A DNA stretch of 14,037 nucleotides from JAIOPA01 sp046076045 (lineage in GTDB: Bacteria; Eisenbacteria; RBG-16-71-46), in the NCBI GenBank assembly GCA_046076045.1, contig JBJTRI010000182.1:1-14037 (forward strand), read 5' to 3'. Shown here piece after piece: positions 7,017 to 14,037 of this stretch. Numbering within the stretch: position 1 is the stretch's first letter; each line of letters opens with the position of its first letter. Both the position numbers and the translations under genes were made by a program. The notes below the pieces were generated by a model. The model did no database searches. It was not told where the DNA came from and saw nothing but the letters and a program-made list of their open reading frames with translations.

Positions 7017-9092
7017 ATGTGCGGCATCGCCGGACTCTACGACCGACACGGGCGCGCGGACCTCGGCCGACTCCAGGCCATGTCCCACCTCATGCGCGAC
7101 CGCGGTCCCGATGACGAGGGCTCGGTGCTCCTCGACCCGGTCGGGGGCCAGTCGTTCACGCACGGCGGCGCGGACACGCCCGCCTCGGTGTTCCGTTCGG
7201 GGCTGCCGTGGGCGCCCGGGCAGGCGCGCGGCGCGCAGGCGACCGCCTCGTACGGTGTGGCGCTCGCGCATCGCCGGTTGTCGATCGTCGACCTCGAGCC
7301 CACCGGTCACCAGCCGCTGTGCGACGCCCACGCGCACTGCTGGATCGTGTACAACGGCGAGATCTACAACCACGTCGAGCTGCGCGCCGAGCTCGAGAAG
7401 GCCGGCGTGCGCTTCACGGGCAAGAGCGACACCGAGGTGCTGCTCGCGGCCTACCGCACGTGGGACGAGAAGTGCCTCGACCGTCTGAACGGCATGTTCG
7501 CGTTCGCGATCTGGGATGCTGACCGCCGCCGCCTGTTCTGCGCGCGCGACCGCATGGGCGTGAAGCCGTTCCACTACCAGTACGACGGCACCGTGTTCGC
7601 GTTCGCCTCCGAGGCGCGCGCGCTCGCGCTCACGCAGCCGTGGCGCATCCGTCCGCACCTGCCGGCGATTCGCGACCTGCTCGCGCTCGACTGGGTGGAC
7701 CATTCCACGCACACCTTCTTCGAGTGCATCCGCACGCTGCCCCCGGGCCATTGGCTGTCGGTGGGTGAGGACGGCTTCCGCATGGAGCAGTGGTGGTCGC
7801 TCGACCCCGAGCGCCGTGCGAGCGGCAGTGCCGAGGACCTCGCGCACCAGTTCGGCGAGCTGTTCACCGACGCGGTGCGCCTGCGTCTGCGCGCCGACGT
7901 CGAGGTGGGTTCGTGCCTGTCGGGTGGGCTCGACTCGAGCGCGGTGGTGACCACCGCCTCGAAGCTCGCCGCCCGCGGGCTGCACACGTTCACCTGTGCC
8001 TACGACGAGGGTCCGGCGTTCGACGAGCGCCCTTACGTGCGCGCGGTGGCCGAGGCCGCCGGGGCGACCTCGCACGTCACCGTGCCCGACGGCTCCGACC
8101 TGTGGAGCGTGGTGGACACGCTGGCCGATCGTCAGGGTGAGCCCACCGCCGGTCCCGGCGTGTACTCGCAGTGGCAGGTCATGCGACTCGCGCACGAGAA
8201 GGGTCTCAAGGTGCTGCTCGACGGTCAGGGCGGCGACGAGACGCTGGCCGGCTACTTCCGCTACCTGCCGTCGCGCCTGCGCGACCTCGCGGTGGCGGGG
8301 GAGTGGGGTGAGTTCGGCCGCCTGTGGGGGCCGGTCACCGACCGCCTCGGGCTCGGCACCGTGGCACTGCACACCTTCGAGCCGTTCCTGCCGGGCCCGC
8401 TCGTGGCCGCCCTGCGCCGCCGCTTCGGACAGGGCAAGGACCTCGTGTTGTCGTCGGCGCTCCGCAAGGTCGCGTCCGCCGCGCCGCGCGCCCACGCCTC
8501 GTCGCGCTCTTCGCTGTGGGACCAGCTCGCGTTCGACACCACGGTGCGTCAGCTGCCGAGCCTGCTGCGCTACGAGGATCGCAGCAGCATGGCGTTCGGC
8601 ATCGAGACGCGCCTGCCGTTCCTCGACTACCGCCTCGTGGAGTTCGCGTTCTCGCTGCCCGACGCGGTGCGTCTCGAGGGCACGACCACCAAGGCCGTCG
8701 CGCGCCGGGCGCTCGGCGACCGCGTGCCGCGTAGCGTGCTCGAGCGGCGCGACAAGATGGGCTTCGAGACCCCGACCGACCTCTGGCTGCGCGGTCGTCA
8801 CGCCGCCGAGTTGCGTCGCCGCCTGACCCGCAAGGGCCCGTTCCAGGAGTGGGTGGACCCGGCCGTGGTCGAGGCGTCACTCGACGACTTCCTCGCCGGT
8901 CGTCGTGCGCTCGGCCTGCAGGTGTGGCGCTGGCTGTCGCTCGAGGCCTGGAGCCAGCACTGGCTCGAGCGCGACCCGCGCGTGCACGGCCGTCCCGCCG
9001 ACCACTCCGAGCACGCCGGCCGCCACGTCGGGTACGTCGAGGCGGCGGAACGACTCGAGGACGAGTTGGCGGCGGGCGTCCACGCCGGCTGA
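7017..9092 (+). CDS. asnB: Glutamine-dependent asparagine synthase family amidotransferase (AsnB type)
   Basis: A 691-residue two-domain enzyme. The Ntn-type glutaminase domain begins MCGIAGLY with C2 as nucleophile and has RGPDDEG (29-35), LAHRRLSIVD (83-92) and VYNGEIYN (111-118). The synthetase domain carries the PPi-loop S-G-G-L-D-S (302-307), the GQGGDE motif (403-408), and RYEDRSSMAFGIETRLPFLD. All catalytic elements look intact. The family uses glutamine and ATP to amidate aspartate via an AMP-ester intermediate. Relatives in surface-glycan loci are thought to amidate sugar acids or other carboxylates, and the context here favours such a role, although ordinary asparagine synthesis is not excluded. 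It is longer than E. coli AsnB (about 554 residues). Part of the excess is an extra ~40-residue stretch between RGPDDEG and LAHRRLS that includes GGADTPASVF and GLPWAPGQ; the other part is a C-terminal extension ending RLEDELAAGVHAG. The ATG is fixed by C2 and a ribosome binding site. Confidence 0.93.
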   Translation: MCGIAGLYDRHGRADLGRLQAMSHLMRDRGPDDEGSVLLDPVGGQSFTHGGADTPASVFRSGLPWAPGQARGAQATASYGVALAHRRLSIVDLEPTGHQPLCDAHAHCWIVYNGEIYNHVELRAELEKAGVRFTGKSDTEVLLAAYRTWDEKCLDRLNGMFAFAIWDADRRRLFCARDRMGVKPFHYQYDGTVFAFASEARALALTQPWRIRPHLPAIRDLLALDWVDHSTHTFFECIRTLPPGHWLSVGEDGFRMEQWWSLDPERRASGSAEDLAHQFGELFTDAVRLRLRADVEVGSCLSGGLDSSAVVTTASKLAARGLHTFTCAYDEGPAFDERPYVRAVAEAAGATSHVTVPDGSDLWSVVDTLADRQGEPTAGPGVYSQWQVMRLAHEKGLKVLLDGQGGDETLAGYFRYLPSRLRDLAVAGEWGEFGRLWGPVTDRLGLGTVALHTFEPFLPGPLVAALRRRFGQGKDLVLSSALRKVASAAPRAHASSRSSLWDQLAFDTTVRQLPSLLRYEDRSSMAFGIETRLPFLDYRLVEFAFSLPDAVRLEGTTTKAVARRALGDRVPRSVLERRDKMGFETPTDLWLRGRHAAELRRRLTRKGPFQEWVDPAVVEASLDDFLAGRRALGLQVWRWLSLEAWSQHWLERDPRVHGRPADHSEHAGRHVGYVEAAERLEDELAAGVHAG

Positions 9093-9095
9093 TCC

Positions 9096-10220
9096 TTGGA
9101 CCTCCTCGTCCTGTCGGAGGTGCGTTGGGGCTACTTCCGCACGCGGAAGCAGTTCCTGCTGTCGCGCTTCCCGGCGCCGTGGCGGATCCTGTTCGCCCAG
9201 CCGCCGGCCTTCTGCGCCGATGACCCGTGGGAGCCGCGGCAGGAGGGGCGGGTGACGGTGTTCACCGTGCCCTTCCTCAAGCCCGGCACCACGAGCGGGC
9301 TCTACAACCGGGTGTCCTCGACCCCCGCGGGGCGGGCGCTGCTCGAGACCGTGGCCGAGGCGTGGCTCGGGCGCATGCTCGCCCGGCTGGGCGCCGACCC
9401 CGAGCCGGTGGTGCTGGTGTCCAACATCTACGCCCCGGCGCTGCTTTCTCGGCTCCGCAAGAAGTTGGTAATGTACGACTTCAACGACCACCCCCTGCAG
9501 TTCTCGGTCACGCCCCCGTGGGCGGGGCCGTACCTGAAGCGCACCTTGGCTCAGGCGCAGGGCGTGTTCGTCGTCTCGGAGTACTACCGGCGGCAACTCG
9601 CCGCGGAGACCGACCGCCCCTTGATCATGCTCGGCAACGGAGTCGAGATGGCGCACTTCGAGGCGCCGCGTCCCTGCCCCGACGACCTGGCCGCGCTCCC
9701 GCGGCCGCTCATCGGATACGTGGGGCTGCTCTCGCACTTCCTCGACTTCGACACGCTCGAGGCCCTGCGCCGCGCGCGGCGCGGGGGCACGGTGGTGCTC
9801 ATCGGCCCCGGCACCCCGGCGACCGACGCTGCGGTCGCGGACTTCGCGCGCCGCGACGGGGTGGCGGTGCTGGGTCCGCGCCCGTACGCCGACGTGCCCG
9901 CCTACATGCAGGCGCTCGACGTGGGCGTGATCCCGTTCCGTGCCGATGACCCGTTCGTGCAGGGCATCAACCCCAACAAGGTGTACCAGTACCTCGCGGC
10001 GGGGCTGCCGGTGGTGACCACGCCGGTGCTCGACCTCGCCCCGAGTCCGCCCGACCTGCTGTTCGCCGCGACCCCCGCCGAGACCGAGCGTGCGCTCGCC
10101 ACGGCACTCGACGCCACGCCCGACCGCGACCGCCGCCGTGCGCTCGCCCGCCCGCACGACTGGGACGCGCTCGCCGCCCGCATGGTGGCCGAGATCGAGT
10201 CCCGACTGCCCGCGGCCTGA
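9096..10220 (+). CDS. GT-B glycosyltransferase, TuaH/GT4-like
   Basis: A 374-residue predicted cytoplasmic glycosyltransferase resembling TuaH-type enzymes. The N-terminal domain starts DLLVLSEVRWGYFRTRKQFLL, with a strand LVMYDFNDHP (about 124-133) that corresponds to the family's YDxxDD-like segment. The second domain has MLGNGVEMAHFE (178-189), IGYVGLLSHFLDFDTL (from 206), VVLIGPG, and GINPNKVYQYLAAGLPVVTT (from 290). In many relatives the last motif reads YEYLAAG; here the donor-site glutamate position is Q298. The start is a TTG 3 bases after the AsnB stop. No ATG or GTG nearby would keep the first strand, so TTG is chosen despite lacking a visible Shine-Dalgarno, and translation is probably coupled to the AsnB gene. 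Acceptor and donor are unknown. Confidence 0.85.
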   Translation: MDLLVLSEVRWGYFRTRKQFLLSRFPAPWRILFAQPPAFCADDPWEPRQEGRVTVFTVPFLKPGTTSGLYNRVSSTPAGRALLETVAEAWLGRMLARLGADPEPVVLVSNIYAPALLSRLRKKLVMYDFNDHPLQFSVTPPWAGPYLKRTLAQAQGVFVVSEYYRRQLAAETDRPLIMLGNGVEMAHFEAPRPCPDDLAALPRPLIGYVGLLSHFLDFDTLEALRRARRGGTVVLIGPGTPATDAAVADFARRDGVAVLGPRPYADVPAYMQALDVGVIPFRADDPFVQGINPNKVYQYLAAGLPVVTTPVLDLAPSPPDLLFAATPAETERALATALDATPDRDRRRALARPHDWDALAARMVAEIESRLPAA

Positions 10221-10225
10221 GACCC

Positions 10226-10230
10226 GAGGA
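10226..10230 (+). promoter_or_regulatory. Ribosome binding site of the YfhO-family gene
   Basis: GAGGA lies 6 bases before the ATG at 10237 in a 16-base gap. This decides the start, because the same frame stays open far upstream over the end of the previous gene. Confidence 0.6.
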
Positions 10231-10236
10231 CCCCCG

Positions 10237-12717
10237 ATGACCGCCGACCCCACCAAGAACAGCAAGCGCGCCGCGCGCCGTCCGGCGTCGCCCGCTGCCC
10301 CCGGCCTCACGCTCAGCACGGCGTGGGTCGCGGTGCTGCTCGCCCTCCTCACCGTGGTGTTCTTCCGTGAGGTCGCGCTCGAGGGCCGCACCTTCGTCTC
10401 GCCCGACGCCACCGCGCCGCTGGGCTTCGTCCGCATGGGCGAGCAGTCGTTGTGGCAGGACCACGTCTACCCGCTGTGGAACCCGTTCACGTTCCTCGGC
10501 ATGCCGTCGTTCGGCTCGGGGGCCTACAACCCGCTCATCTACCCGCCCGACTGGCCGCTCGCCTTGATCGAGCGTGTCGTGCCGCTGCCCGAGATGACGT
10601 GGATGATCCTGTACTACTTCCTCGGGGCGTTCTTCCTCTACCTGCTCGCGCGCGAGTGGGGGGCGAGGTCCGAGGGCGCGATGATCGCGGCGGTCGCGTT
10701 CATCTTCCAACCCAACCTCGTCGCGGTCGGGTCGCACGGCCACGGCAGCCAGCTCGTGGATTCGGCCTACCTACCCCTCATGCTGTGGCTCGCATCGCGC
10801 TGGATGAAGCGCGGCACCACGCCCGAGCTCGGCTGGCTGGCGCTCGCGGGCGGCTTCCAGTTCCTGCGCGGTCACGTGCAGATCTGCTACTACACGTGGA
10901 TGGCGATCGGGCTGTACGTGATCGTCGAGGTCGTGGCCGCCACCCGTCGCCCCGGCACGCTCGGGGGCGTGATCGGGCGCGCGTTCGGCGTGCTCGCGGC
11001 GACCGCGCTCGCGTTCGGCGTGGCGGCGGTCTACAACATCCCGCTGCGCGACTACGCGCAGCACTCCATGCGGGCCTCGGCCGCGGGCGGTGGTGCCCCG
11101 ATCGAGTACGCGACCTCGTGGAGCATGGCGCCGTTCGAGTTGCCCAGCCTGGTGCTGCCGAACTTCGTGGGCTTCGGCAACGCCACCTACTGGGGCGGCA
11201 TGCCGTTCACCGACTACCCGAACGCGTTCATCGGGTTCGTGATCGCCGTGCTCGCCATCGTCGGGTGGGTGGCGCGCGGTTCGGCGGCCGGGGTGCTCAA
11301 GTGGTTCACCGGCGTGCTCGCGGTGTTCGCGCTGCTCGTGGCCATGGGGCGCTACTTCCCGCTCTACGGTCTGCTCTACGACCACCTGCCGCTGTTCAAC
11401 AAGTTCCGCATCCCGGTCATGATCGTGATCCTGTTCCAGCTCGCGACCGCGCTCGCCGCGGCGTGGGGCTGGAGCGCGCTCGTGCGTCCCTCGGAGCGCG
11501 GGCGCACCGATGCCGTGGACCGGGTGCTGATCGGCACGCTCGCGCTCGCTGCCGTGCTGCTCCTGCTCGGCACGCTGGGCGCCGACGGCTTGCGCAAGTG
11601 GTACGTGGACCTCGCGCTCGGCATGAACCCGCGCTTCCCGGGTGAGGCCGCGCGCGTGGCCTATGCCGGGTTCCTCCGCGACCTCGTCGGGGTGGGGATG
11701 TCCGGTCTGGTGTTCGGCGCCGTCGCGTGGTTCACGCGGCGCGGCCGCCTCCCGGTCGCGGCCGGTTCGGTGATCGTGCTCGTGCTGCTGCTCGTCGAGC
11801 TGTGGCCGGTGAGCCGCATCGTCATGACGCCCACGATCGGCGACCCGGTCGCGCGCAACGTCGATCAGGGACGCGACGACATCATCGACTGGCTCAACCA
11901 GCAAGGCGACGCCGGGAAGTTCCGTGCGTTCTACCCGGAGTCGAACTGGTTCCAGGACAACCGGCCGGCGGGATTCGGCGTGGCGCTGCTCGGTGGGCGG
12001 CACTCGGCCAAGACGCGGCTGTGGCAGGACCTCGACGACCGCCGCGCGCTCTACCAGTTGCCGTGGCTGGCGCTGCTCAACGCCCGCTACTGGGTGTTCT
12101 CGCGCAACATCGGACCGCAGGACGTGCCGCCCGGTTGGTACGAGTCGCTCCAGCAGGTGTACGTGGGGGCGGCGGGTGTGGTGTACGAGTACCGCTTCGC
12201 GATGCCGCGCGCGATGCTGGTGGGTTCGTGGACGGTGGTGCCCGACACCGGCGCGGCGGTGGTGGACTCGATCACCGCCGTGGAGCGCAACATCGCGGTG
12301 CACACCTACCTCACGCGCGACCCCGGCATCCCCTCGGGTGCGGCCGATTCGGTCGGCACCGCCACCGTGACCGAGTACGGCCTGCACCGCGTGGTGGTCG
12401 AGACCGAGGGTTCGCGACCGGCCGTGCTGCGGCTCGCCGACCTCTACTACCCGGACTGGAAGGTGACCGTGGACGGGGATCGCGCCGAGTTGCTGCGGGC
12501 CGACCATGCGTTGCGCGGTGTGGCGGTGCCCGCCGGGCGACACCGCGTCGTGTTCGAGTTCCACTCCGGGCCGTTCACGCTCGGTCTGTGGGTGTCCATC
12601 GTGAGCGCGCTGGCCGCGATCGCGCTGCTCGCCTTCGGCGCGTGGCGGGCGCGCCGCGCCCCGGTCCCGGTGGTGGCTCCGGCGCCCGCCCCCGAGGCGG
12701 GAGGGGGCACGGCCTGA
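10237..12717 (+). CDS. YfhO-family multi-span membrane glycosyltransferase (GT-C-like)
   Basis: An 826-residue inner-membrane protein. A basic cytoplasmic N-terminus (about 1-27) precedes the first span (about 28-43). A long periplasmic loop follows, with an acidic residue D57 in SPDATAPLGF and the family-typical YPLWNPFTFLGMPSFGSG ending in YPPDWP. Further landmarks are SHGHGSQLVDSAYLPLMLW (166 onward) and about a dozen spans up to roughly residue 530. The last third is a mostly soluble periplasmic domain. It ends in the YfhO hallmark YYPDWKVTVDG (737 onward), then VAVPAGRHRVVFEF, a final span (about 781-800) and an Ala/Pro-rich tail. Firmicute YfhO proteins use a polyprenyl-phosphate sugar made by a GT2 partner to glycosylate an extracytoplasmic polymer. 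Here a GT2 of just that type overlaps its stop codon by one base, supporting a shared pathway. The acceptor is unknown; a role as O-antigen polymerase or ligase is a less likely alternative. Confidence 0.85.
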   Translation: MTADPTKNSKRAARRPASPAAPGLTLSTAWVAVLLALLTVVFFREVALEGRTFVSPDATAPLGFVRMGEQSLWQDHVYPLWNPFTFLGMPSFGSGAYNPLIYPPDWPLALIERVVPLPEMTWMILYYFLGAFFLYLLAREWGARSEGAMIAAVAFIFQPNLVAVGSHGHGSQLVDSAYLPLMLWLASRWMKRGTTPELGWLALAGGFQFLRGHVQICYYTWMAIGLYVIVEVVAATRRPGTLGGVIGRAFGVLAATALAFGVAAVYNIPLRDYAQHSMRASAAGGGAPIEYATSWSMAPFELPSLVLPNFVGFGNATYWGGMPFTDYPNAFIGFVIAVLAIVGWVARGSAAGVLKWFTGVLAVFALLVAMGRYFPLYGLLYDHLPLFNKFRIPVMIVILFQLATALAAAWGWSALVRPSERGRTDAVDRVLIGTLALAAVLLLLGTLGADGLRKWYVDLALGMNPRFPGEAARVAYAGFLRDLVGVGMSGLVFGAVAWFTRRGRLPVAAGSVIVLVLLLVELWPVSRIVMTPTIGDPVARNVDQGRDDIIDWLNQQGDAGKFRAFYPESNWFQDNRPAGFGVALLGGRHSAKTRLWQDLDDRRALYQLPWLALLNARYWVFSRNIGPQDVPPGWYESLQQVYVGAAGVVYEYRFAMPRAMLVGSWTVVPDTGAAVVDSITAVERNIAVHTYLTRDPGIPSGAADSVGTATVTEYGLHRVVVETEGSRPAVLRLADLYYPDWKVTVDGDRAELLRADHALRGVAVPAGRHRVVFEFHSGPFTLGLWVSIVSALAAIALLAFGAWRARRAPVPVVAPAPAPEAGGGTA
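12700..12704 (+). promoter_or_regulatory. Ribosome binding site of the polyprenol-phosphate sugar synthase gene
   Basis: GGAGG inside the longer GGGAGGGGG run, 12 bases before the ATG at 12717, within the end of the YfhO-family gene. The spacing is somewhat long, so coupling through the TGATG overlap may contribute. Confidence 0.5.
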
Positions 12718-13433
12718 TGGAGAAGCTCGTCATCGTCCCCACCTACAACGAGCGCGAGAACATCGACCTGCTGCTCGAGCGCCTGCTCGCGCTGCCGTTC
12801 GGGCTCGAGGTGCTGGTGGTGGACGACGGCTCGCCCGACGGCACCGCCGACCTCGTGAAGGCGTGGCGCGAGCGCGAGCCGCGCGTCCACCTGCTGCAGC
12901 GCCCGGGCAAGATGGGGCTGGGGTCGGCCTACCGCGACGGCTTCCGCTACGCGCTGTCGCACGGGGCCGAGTACATCTTCGAGATGGACGCGGACTTCTC
13001 GCACGACCCCGACGCCATCGGGTCGTTCCTCGAGGCCGCGAAGGATGCCGACATCGTGCTGGGCTCGCGCTACCTGCACGGCGTCACCGTGGTGAACTGG
13101 CCGCTCTCGCGCCTCATCCTGTCGTACTCGGCGAACCTCTACACGCGCATCGTCACCGGCATGCCGCTCATGGACGCCACCGGCGGGTTCAAGTGCTTCC
13201 GTCGGCGCGCGCTCGAGGGCATCCGGCTGGACCGGGTGCGCACCGAGGGCTACGGGTTCCAGATCGAGATGTCGTTCCGGTGCTGGAAGCGCGGCTTCCG
13301 CATCAAGGAGATCCCGATCGTGTTCGTGGACCGGCGCGCCGGCGTCTCCAAGATGAACAAGCGCATCATCTGGGAGGCCGCGGGGCTGGTGTGGAAGCTG
13401 CGCTGGCTCGACCTGCTGGGCCGACTGGAGTGA
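12717..13433 (+). CDS. Polyprenol-phosphate mannose (hexose) synthase-like GT2
   Basis: A 238-residue GT-A enzyme closely matching the dolichol/polyprenol monophosphomannose synthase pattern, which moves a sugar (mannose in the best-known members) from a GDP- or UDP-sugar to a polyprenyl phosphate. Motifs in order are VIVPTYNERENI (5-16), VVDDGSPDGT (34-43), RPGKMGLGSAYRDGF, the metal-binding MDADFSHDP (90-98; D91, D93), LGSRYLHG, DATGGFKCFRRRAL, TEGYGFQIEMSFRCWKRGF and IPIVFVDRRAGVSKM, with R206-R207 and K212. It has no C-terminal membrane spans, so it is the short soluble or peripheral form, unlike CsbB/GtrB-type synthases with two spans. The ATG shares its A with the YfhO stop (TGATG). The product is the likely donor for the neighbouring YfhO and GT39-like proteins. 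Mannose versus glucose or another hexose cannot be settled from motifs. Confidence 0.92.
   Translation: MEKLVIVPTYNERENIDLLLERLLALPFGLEVLVVDDGSPDGTADLVKAWREREPRVHLLQRPGKMGLGSAYRDGFRYALSHGAEYIFEMDADFSHDPDAIGSFLEAAKDADIVLGSRYLHGVTVVNWPLSRLILSYSANLYTRIVTGMPLMDATGGFKCFRRRALEGIRLDRVRTEGYGFQIEMSFRCWKRGFRIKEIPIVFVDRRAGVSKMNKRIIWEAAGLVWKLRWLDLLGRLE
13427..13430 (+). promoter_or_regulatory. Ribosome binding site of the propeller gene
   Basis: GGAG sits 8 bases before the ATG at 13439, overlapping the end of the upstream GT2 gene. It supports this ATG, which is immediately followed by a signal peptide. Confidence 0.55.
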
Positions 13434-13438
13434 ACCGT

Positions 13439-14037
13439 ATGCGCCGTCTCGCCGCCGCCCTGGTGCTCCTCGTCGTCACGGTCGTGCCCGCGTTCGCGCA
13501 GGGACCGTGGACGACGTACCTGCGCATGCGCACGTGCAACGACCTCATCGCGCTTCGCGACACCGTGTGGGTCGCGAGCGGGGAGGCCGGTCTGCTGCGC
13601 TGGTCGCGCGCCAACGGCACGTGGACCGCGATCTCGCGCGTACCCGGTGGGCTCGCGGGCAACGACGTCGGCCCGCTCGCGCTCGATCGCAGCGGCAACC
13701 TGTTCTGCGGCGTCCCCGGCAAGGGCGTGAGCCGCCTCGACCGCAACGGTCGCTGGGCGCTGCTCAACGCCTTCGACGGCCTGCCCTCCGACACCGTGCT
13801 CACCATGCGTGCGCAAGGGGATTCGGTCTGGATCGGGACCACGCGCGGCCTCGCGCTGTGGGACGGCGAGGGCATCGCGGGCTCGGTGCCCGACCTCGGC
13901 ACCGCGTCGCCGTTCGCGGACGACCGCATCAACGGCATCGTGATCACCGGCGACACGCTGTTCGCGAGCTCGCCCAAGGGCGTCCACATCGCACGCCTCT
14001 CGCAGCGCCTCGCGACCTGGACGCTCATCCCGACCGG
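13439..14037 (+). CDS. Secreted beta-propeller protein, Reg_prop-like (partial, runs off the window)
   Basis: The frame is open from the ATG to the window edge, giving 199 residues of an unfinished protein. It begins with a clear Sec signal peptide: basic MRR, a hydrophobic core (LAAALVLLVVTVV) and a likely signal peptidase I site after PAFA (residue 20). The mature part consists of repeats of about 41-44 residues, each with a strand, a small Asp/Gly turn, a VWIG-like strand and a GL-x-x-W-like turn. The best example is LPSDTVLTM...DSVWIGTTRGLALWDG (115-143), the pattern of two-component-regulator propeller repeats. Such proteins occur as PorZ-like or other surface proteins in lineages with type IX-like secretion, but the C-terminus that would show a sorting domain is missing. 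It lies 5 bases after the polyprenol-phosphate sugar synthase and is probably co-transcribed. No enzymatic residues are recognised. Confidence 0.8.
   Translation, partial: MRRLAAALVLLVVTVVPAFAQGPWTTYLRMRTCNDLIALRDTVWVASGEAGLLRWSRANGTWTAISRVPGGLAGNDVGPLALDRSGNLFCGVPGKGVSRLDRNGRWALLNAFDGLPSDTVLTMRAQGDSVWIGTTRGLALWDGEGIAGSVPDLGTASPFADDRINGIVITGDTLFASSPKGVHIARLSQRLATWTLIPT
13538..14037 (+). repeat. Tandem propeller-blade repeats in the secreted protein
   Basis: Four degenerate protein-level repeats start near residues 34, 75, 118 and 162 of the partial protein (about 13538, 13661, 13790 and 13922), 41-44 residues apart. Shared positions include N/D at the start, a D-T/S-V/L-W/F or N-L-F strand, and a following K/R/A-G-V/L turn. 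They are too diverged to show as DNA repeats, and the array continues past the window. Confidence 0.65.

Noticed and set aside
5340..8801. Minus-strand open frame of over 1150 codons across the glycosyltransferase, flippase and AsnB genes
   Set aside because: Its translation is low-complexity Arg/Glu/His/Val-rich with no motif and it runs antisense to three well-supported genes. Long antisense frames arise automatically where third positions are nearly all G or C.
7017..9092. Reading the AsnB-type gene as plain housekeeping asparagine synthesis
   Set aside because: Not excluded, but its position between a Wzx flippase and a glycosyltransferase and its inserted segment make a glycan-amidation role at least as likely, so the call is left at family level.
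8877..10436. Minus-strand open frame of about 519 codons opposite the TuaH-like gene
   Set aside because: No domain, biased composition, and the plus-strand gene explains the region fully.
10771..12564. Minus-strand open frame of about 597 codons opposite the YfhO-family gene
   Set aside because: His/Arg/Glu-rich low-complexity translation, antisense to a convincing membrane protein.
1..14037. RNA genes, CRISPR arrays, insertion sequences or a promoter
   Set aside because: No tRNA or rRNA pattern, no spaced direct repeats, no transposase or inverted-repeat ends, and no AT-rich intergenic region that could hold a convincing promoter were seen; genes abut throughout.

Overview
The window is a very GC-rich stretch in which nearly every third codon position is G or C. 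All recognisable genes lie on the + strand and are packed almost without gaps. It holds nine complete genes, the last 36 codons of an unidentified gene at the left edge, and the first 199 codons of a secreted beta-propeller protein at the right edge. No rRNA, tRNA, CRISPR array, insertion sequence, origin, terminator or long gene-free stretch was seen; the largest gap is 21 bases. The codon bias, the dense glycosyltransferase content and the propeller-type secreted protein suggest a GC-rich environmental Gram-negative lineage such as Candidatus Eisenbacteria or Gemmatimonadota. That placement is an inference from style; no marker gene is present.

The theme is synthesis and export of a surface glycan. 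Left block (116-6995): a GT4 glycosyltransferase, a multi-span GT39-like (GT-C) membrane glycosyltransferase, a GT2 rhamnosyltransferase-type enzyme, a SAM methyltransferase with a C-terminal four-cysteine zinc-ribbon-like tail, a second GT-B glycosyltransferase with an internal cysteine cluster, and a Wzx-type flippase. Most of these genes are joined by 4-base stop/start overlaps or a 2-base gap, so translation is probably coupled. Middle block (7017-10220): a long AsnB-type amidotransferase with its own purine-rich ribosome binding site, then a TuaH-like GT-B glycosyltransferase with a TTG start. Right block (10237-13433): an 826-residue YfhO-family membrane protein directly followed by a polyprenol-phosphate mannose synthase-like GT2. 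The secreted Reg_prop-like propeller protein then begins 5 bases downstream.

A reasonable working model is as follows. The cytoplasmic transferases (GT2, the GT-B enzymes, the methyltransferase and perhaps the AsnB amidotransferase) build and decorate a lipid-linked oligosaccharide, and the Wzx protein flips it. In parallel the polyprenol-phosphate sugar synthase charges a polyprenyl phosphate, and the GT39-like and/or YfhO proteins use that donor on the outer face of the inner membrane. No priming sugar-phosphate transferase, Wzz, ABC exporter, outer-membrane Wza or nucleotide-sugar synthesis gene is present, and no separate Wzy was recognised, so the locus must extend beyond the window or draw on unlinked genes.

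No wholly new system is evident. The points most worth a second look are the YfhO/polyprenol-phosphate-sugar synthase pair without a visible GtcA-type flippase, the zinc-ribbon-tailed methyltransferase, the cysteine-cluster glycosyltransferase, the insertion in the AsnB glutaminase domain, and the secreted propeller protein directly behind the glycosylation genes.
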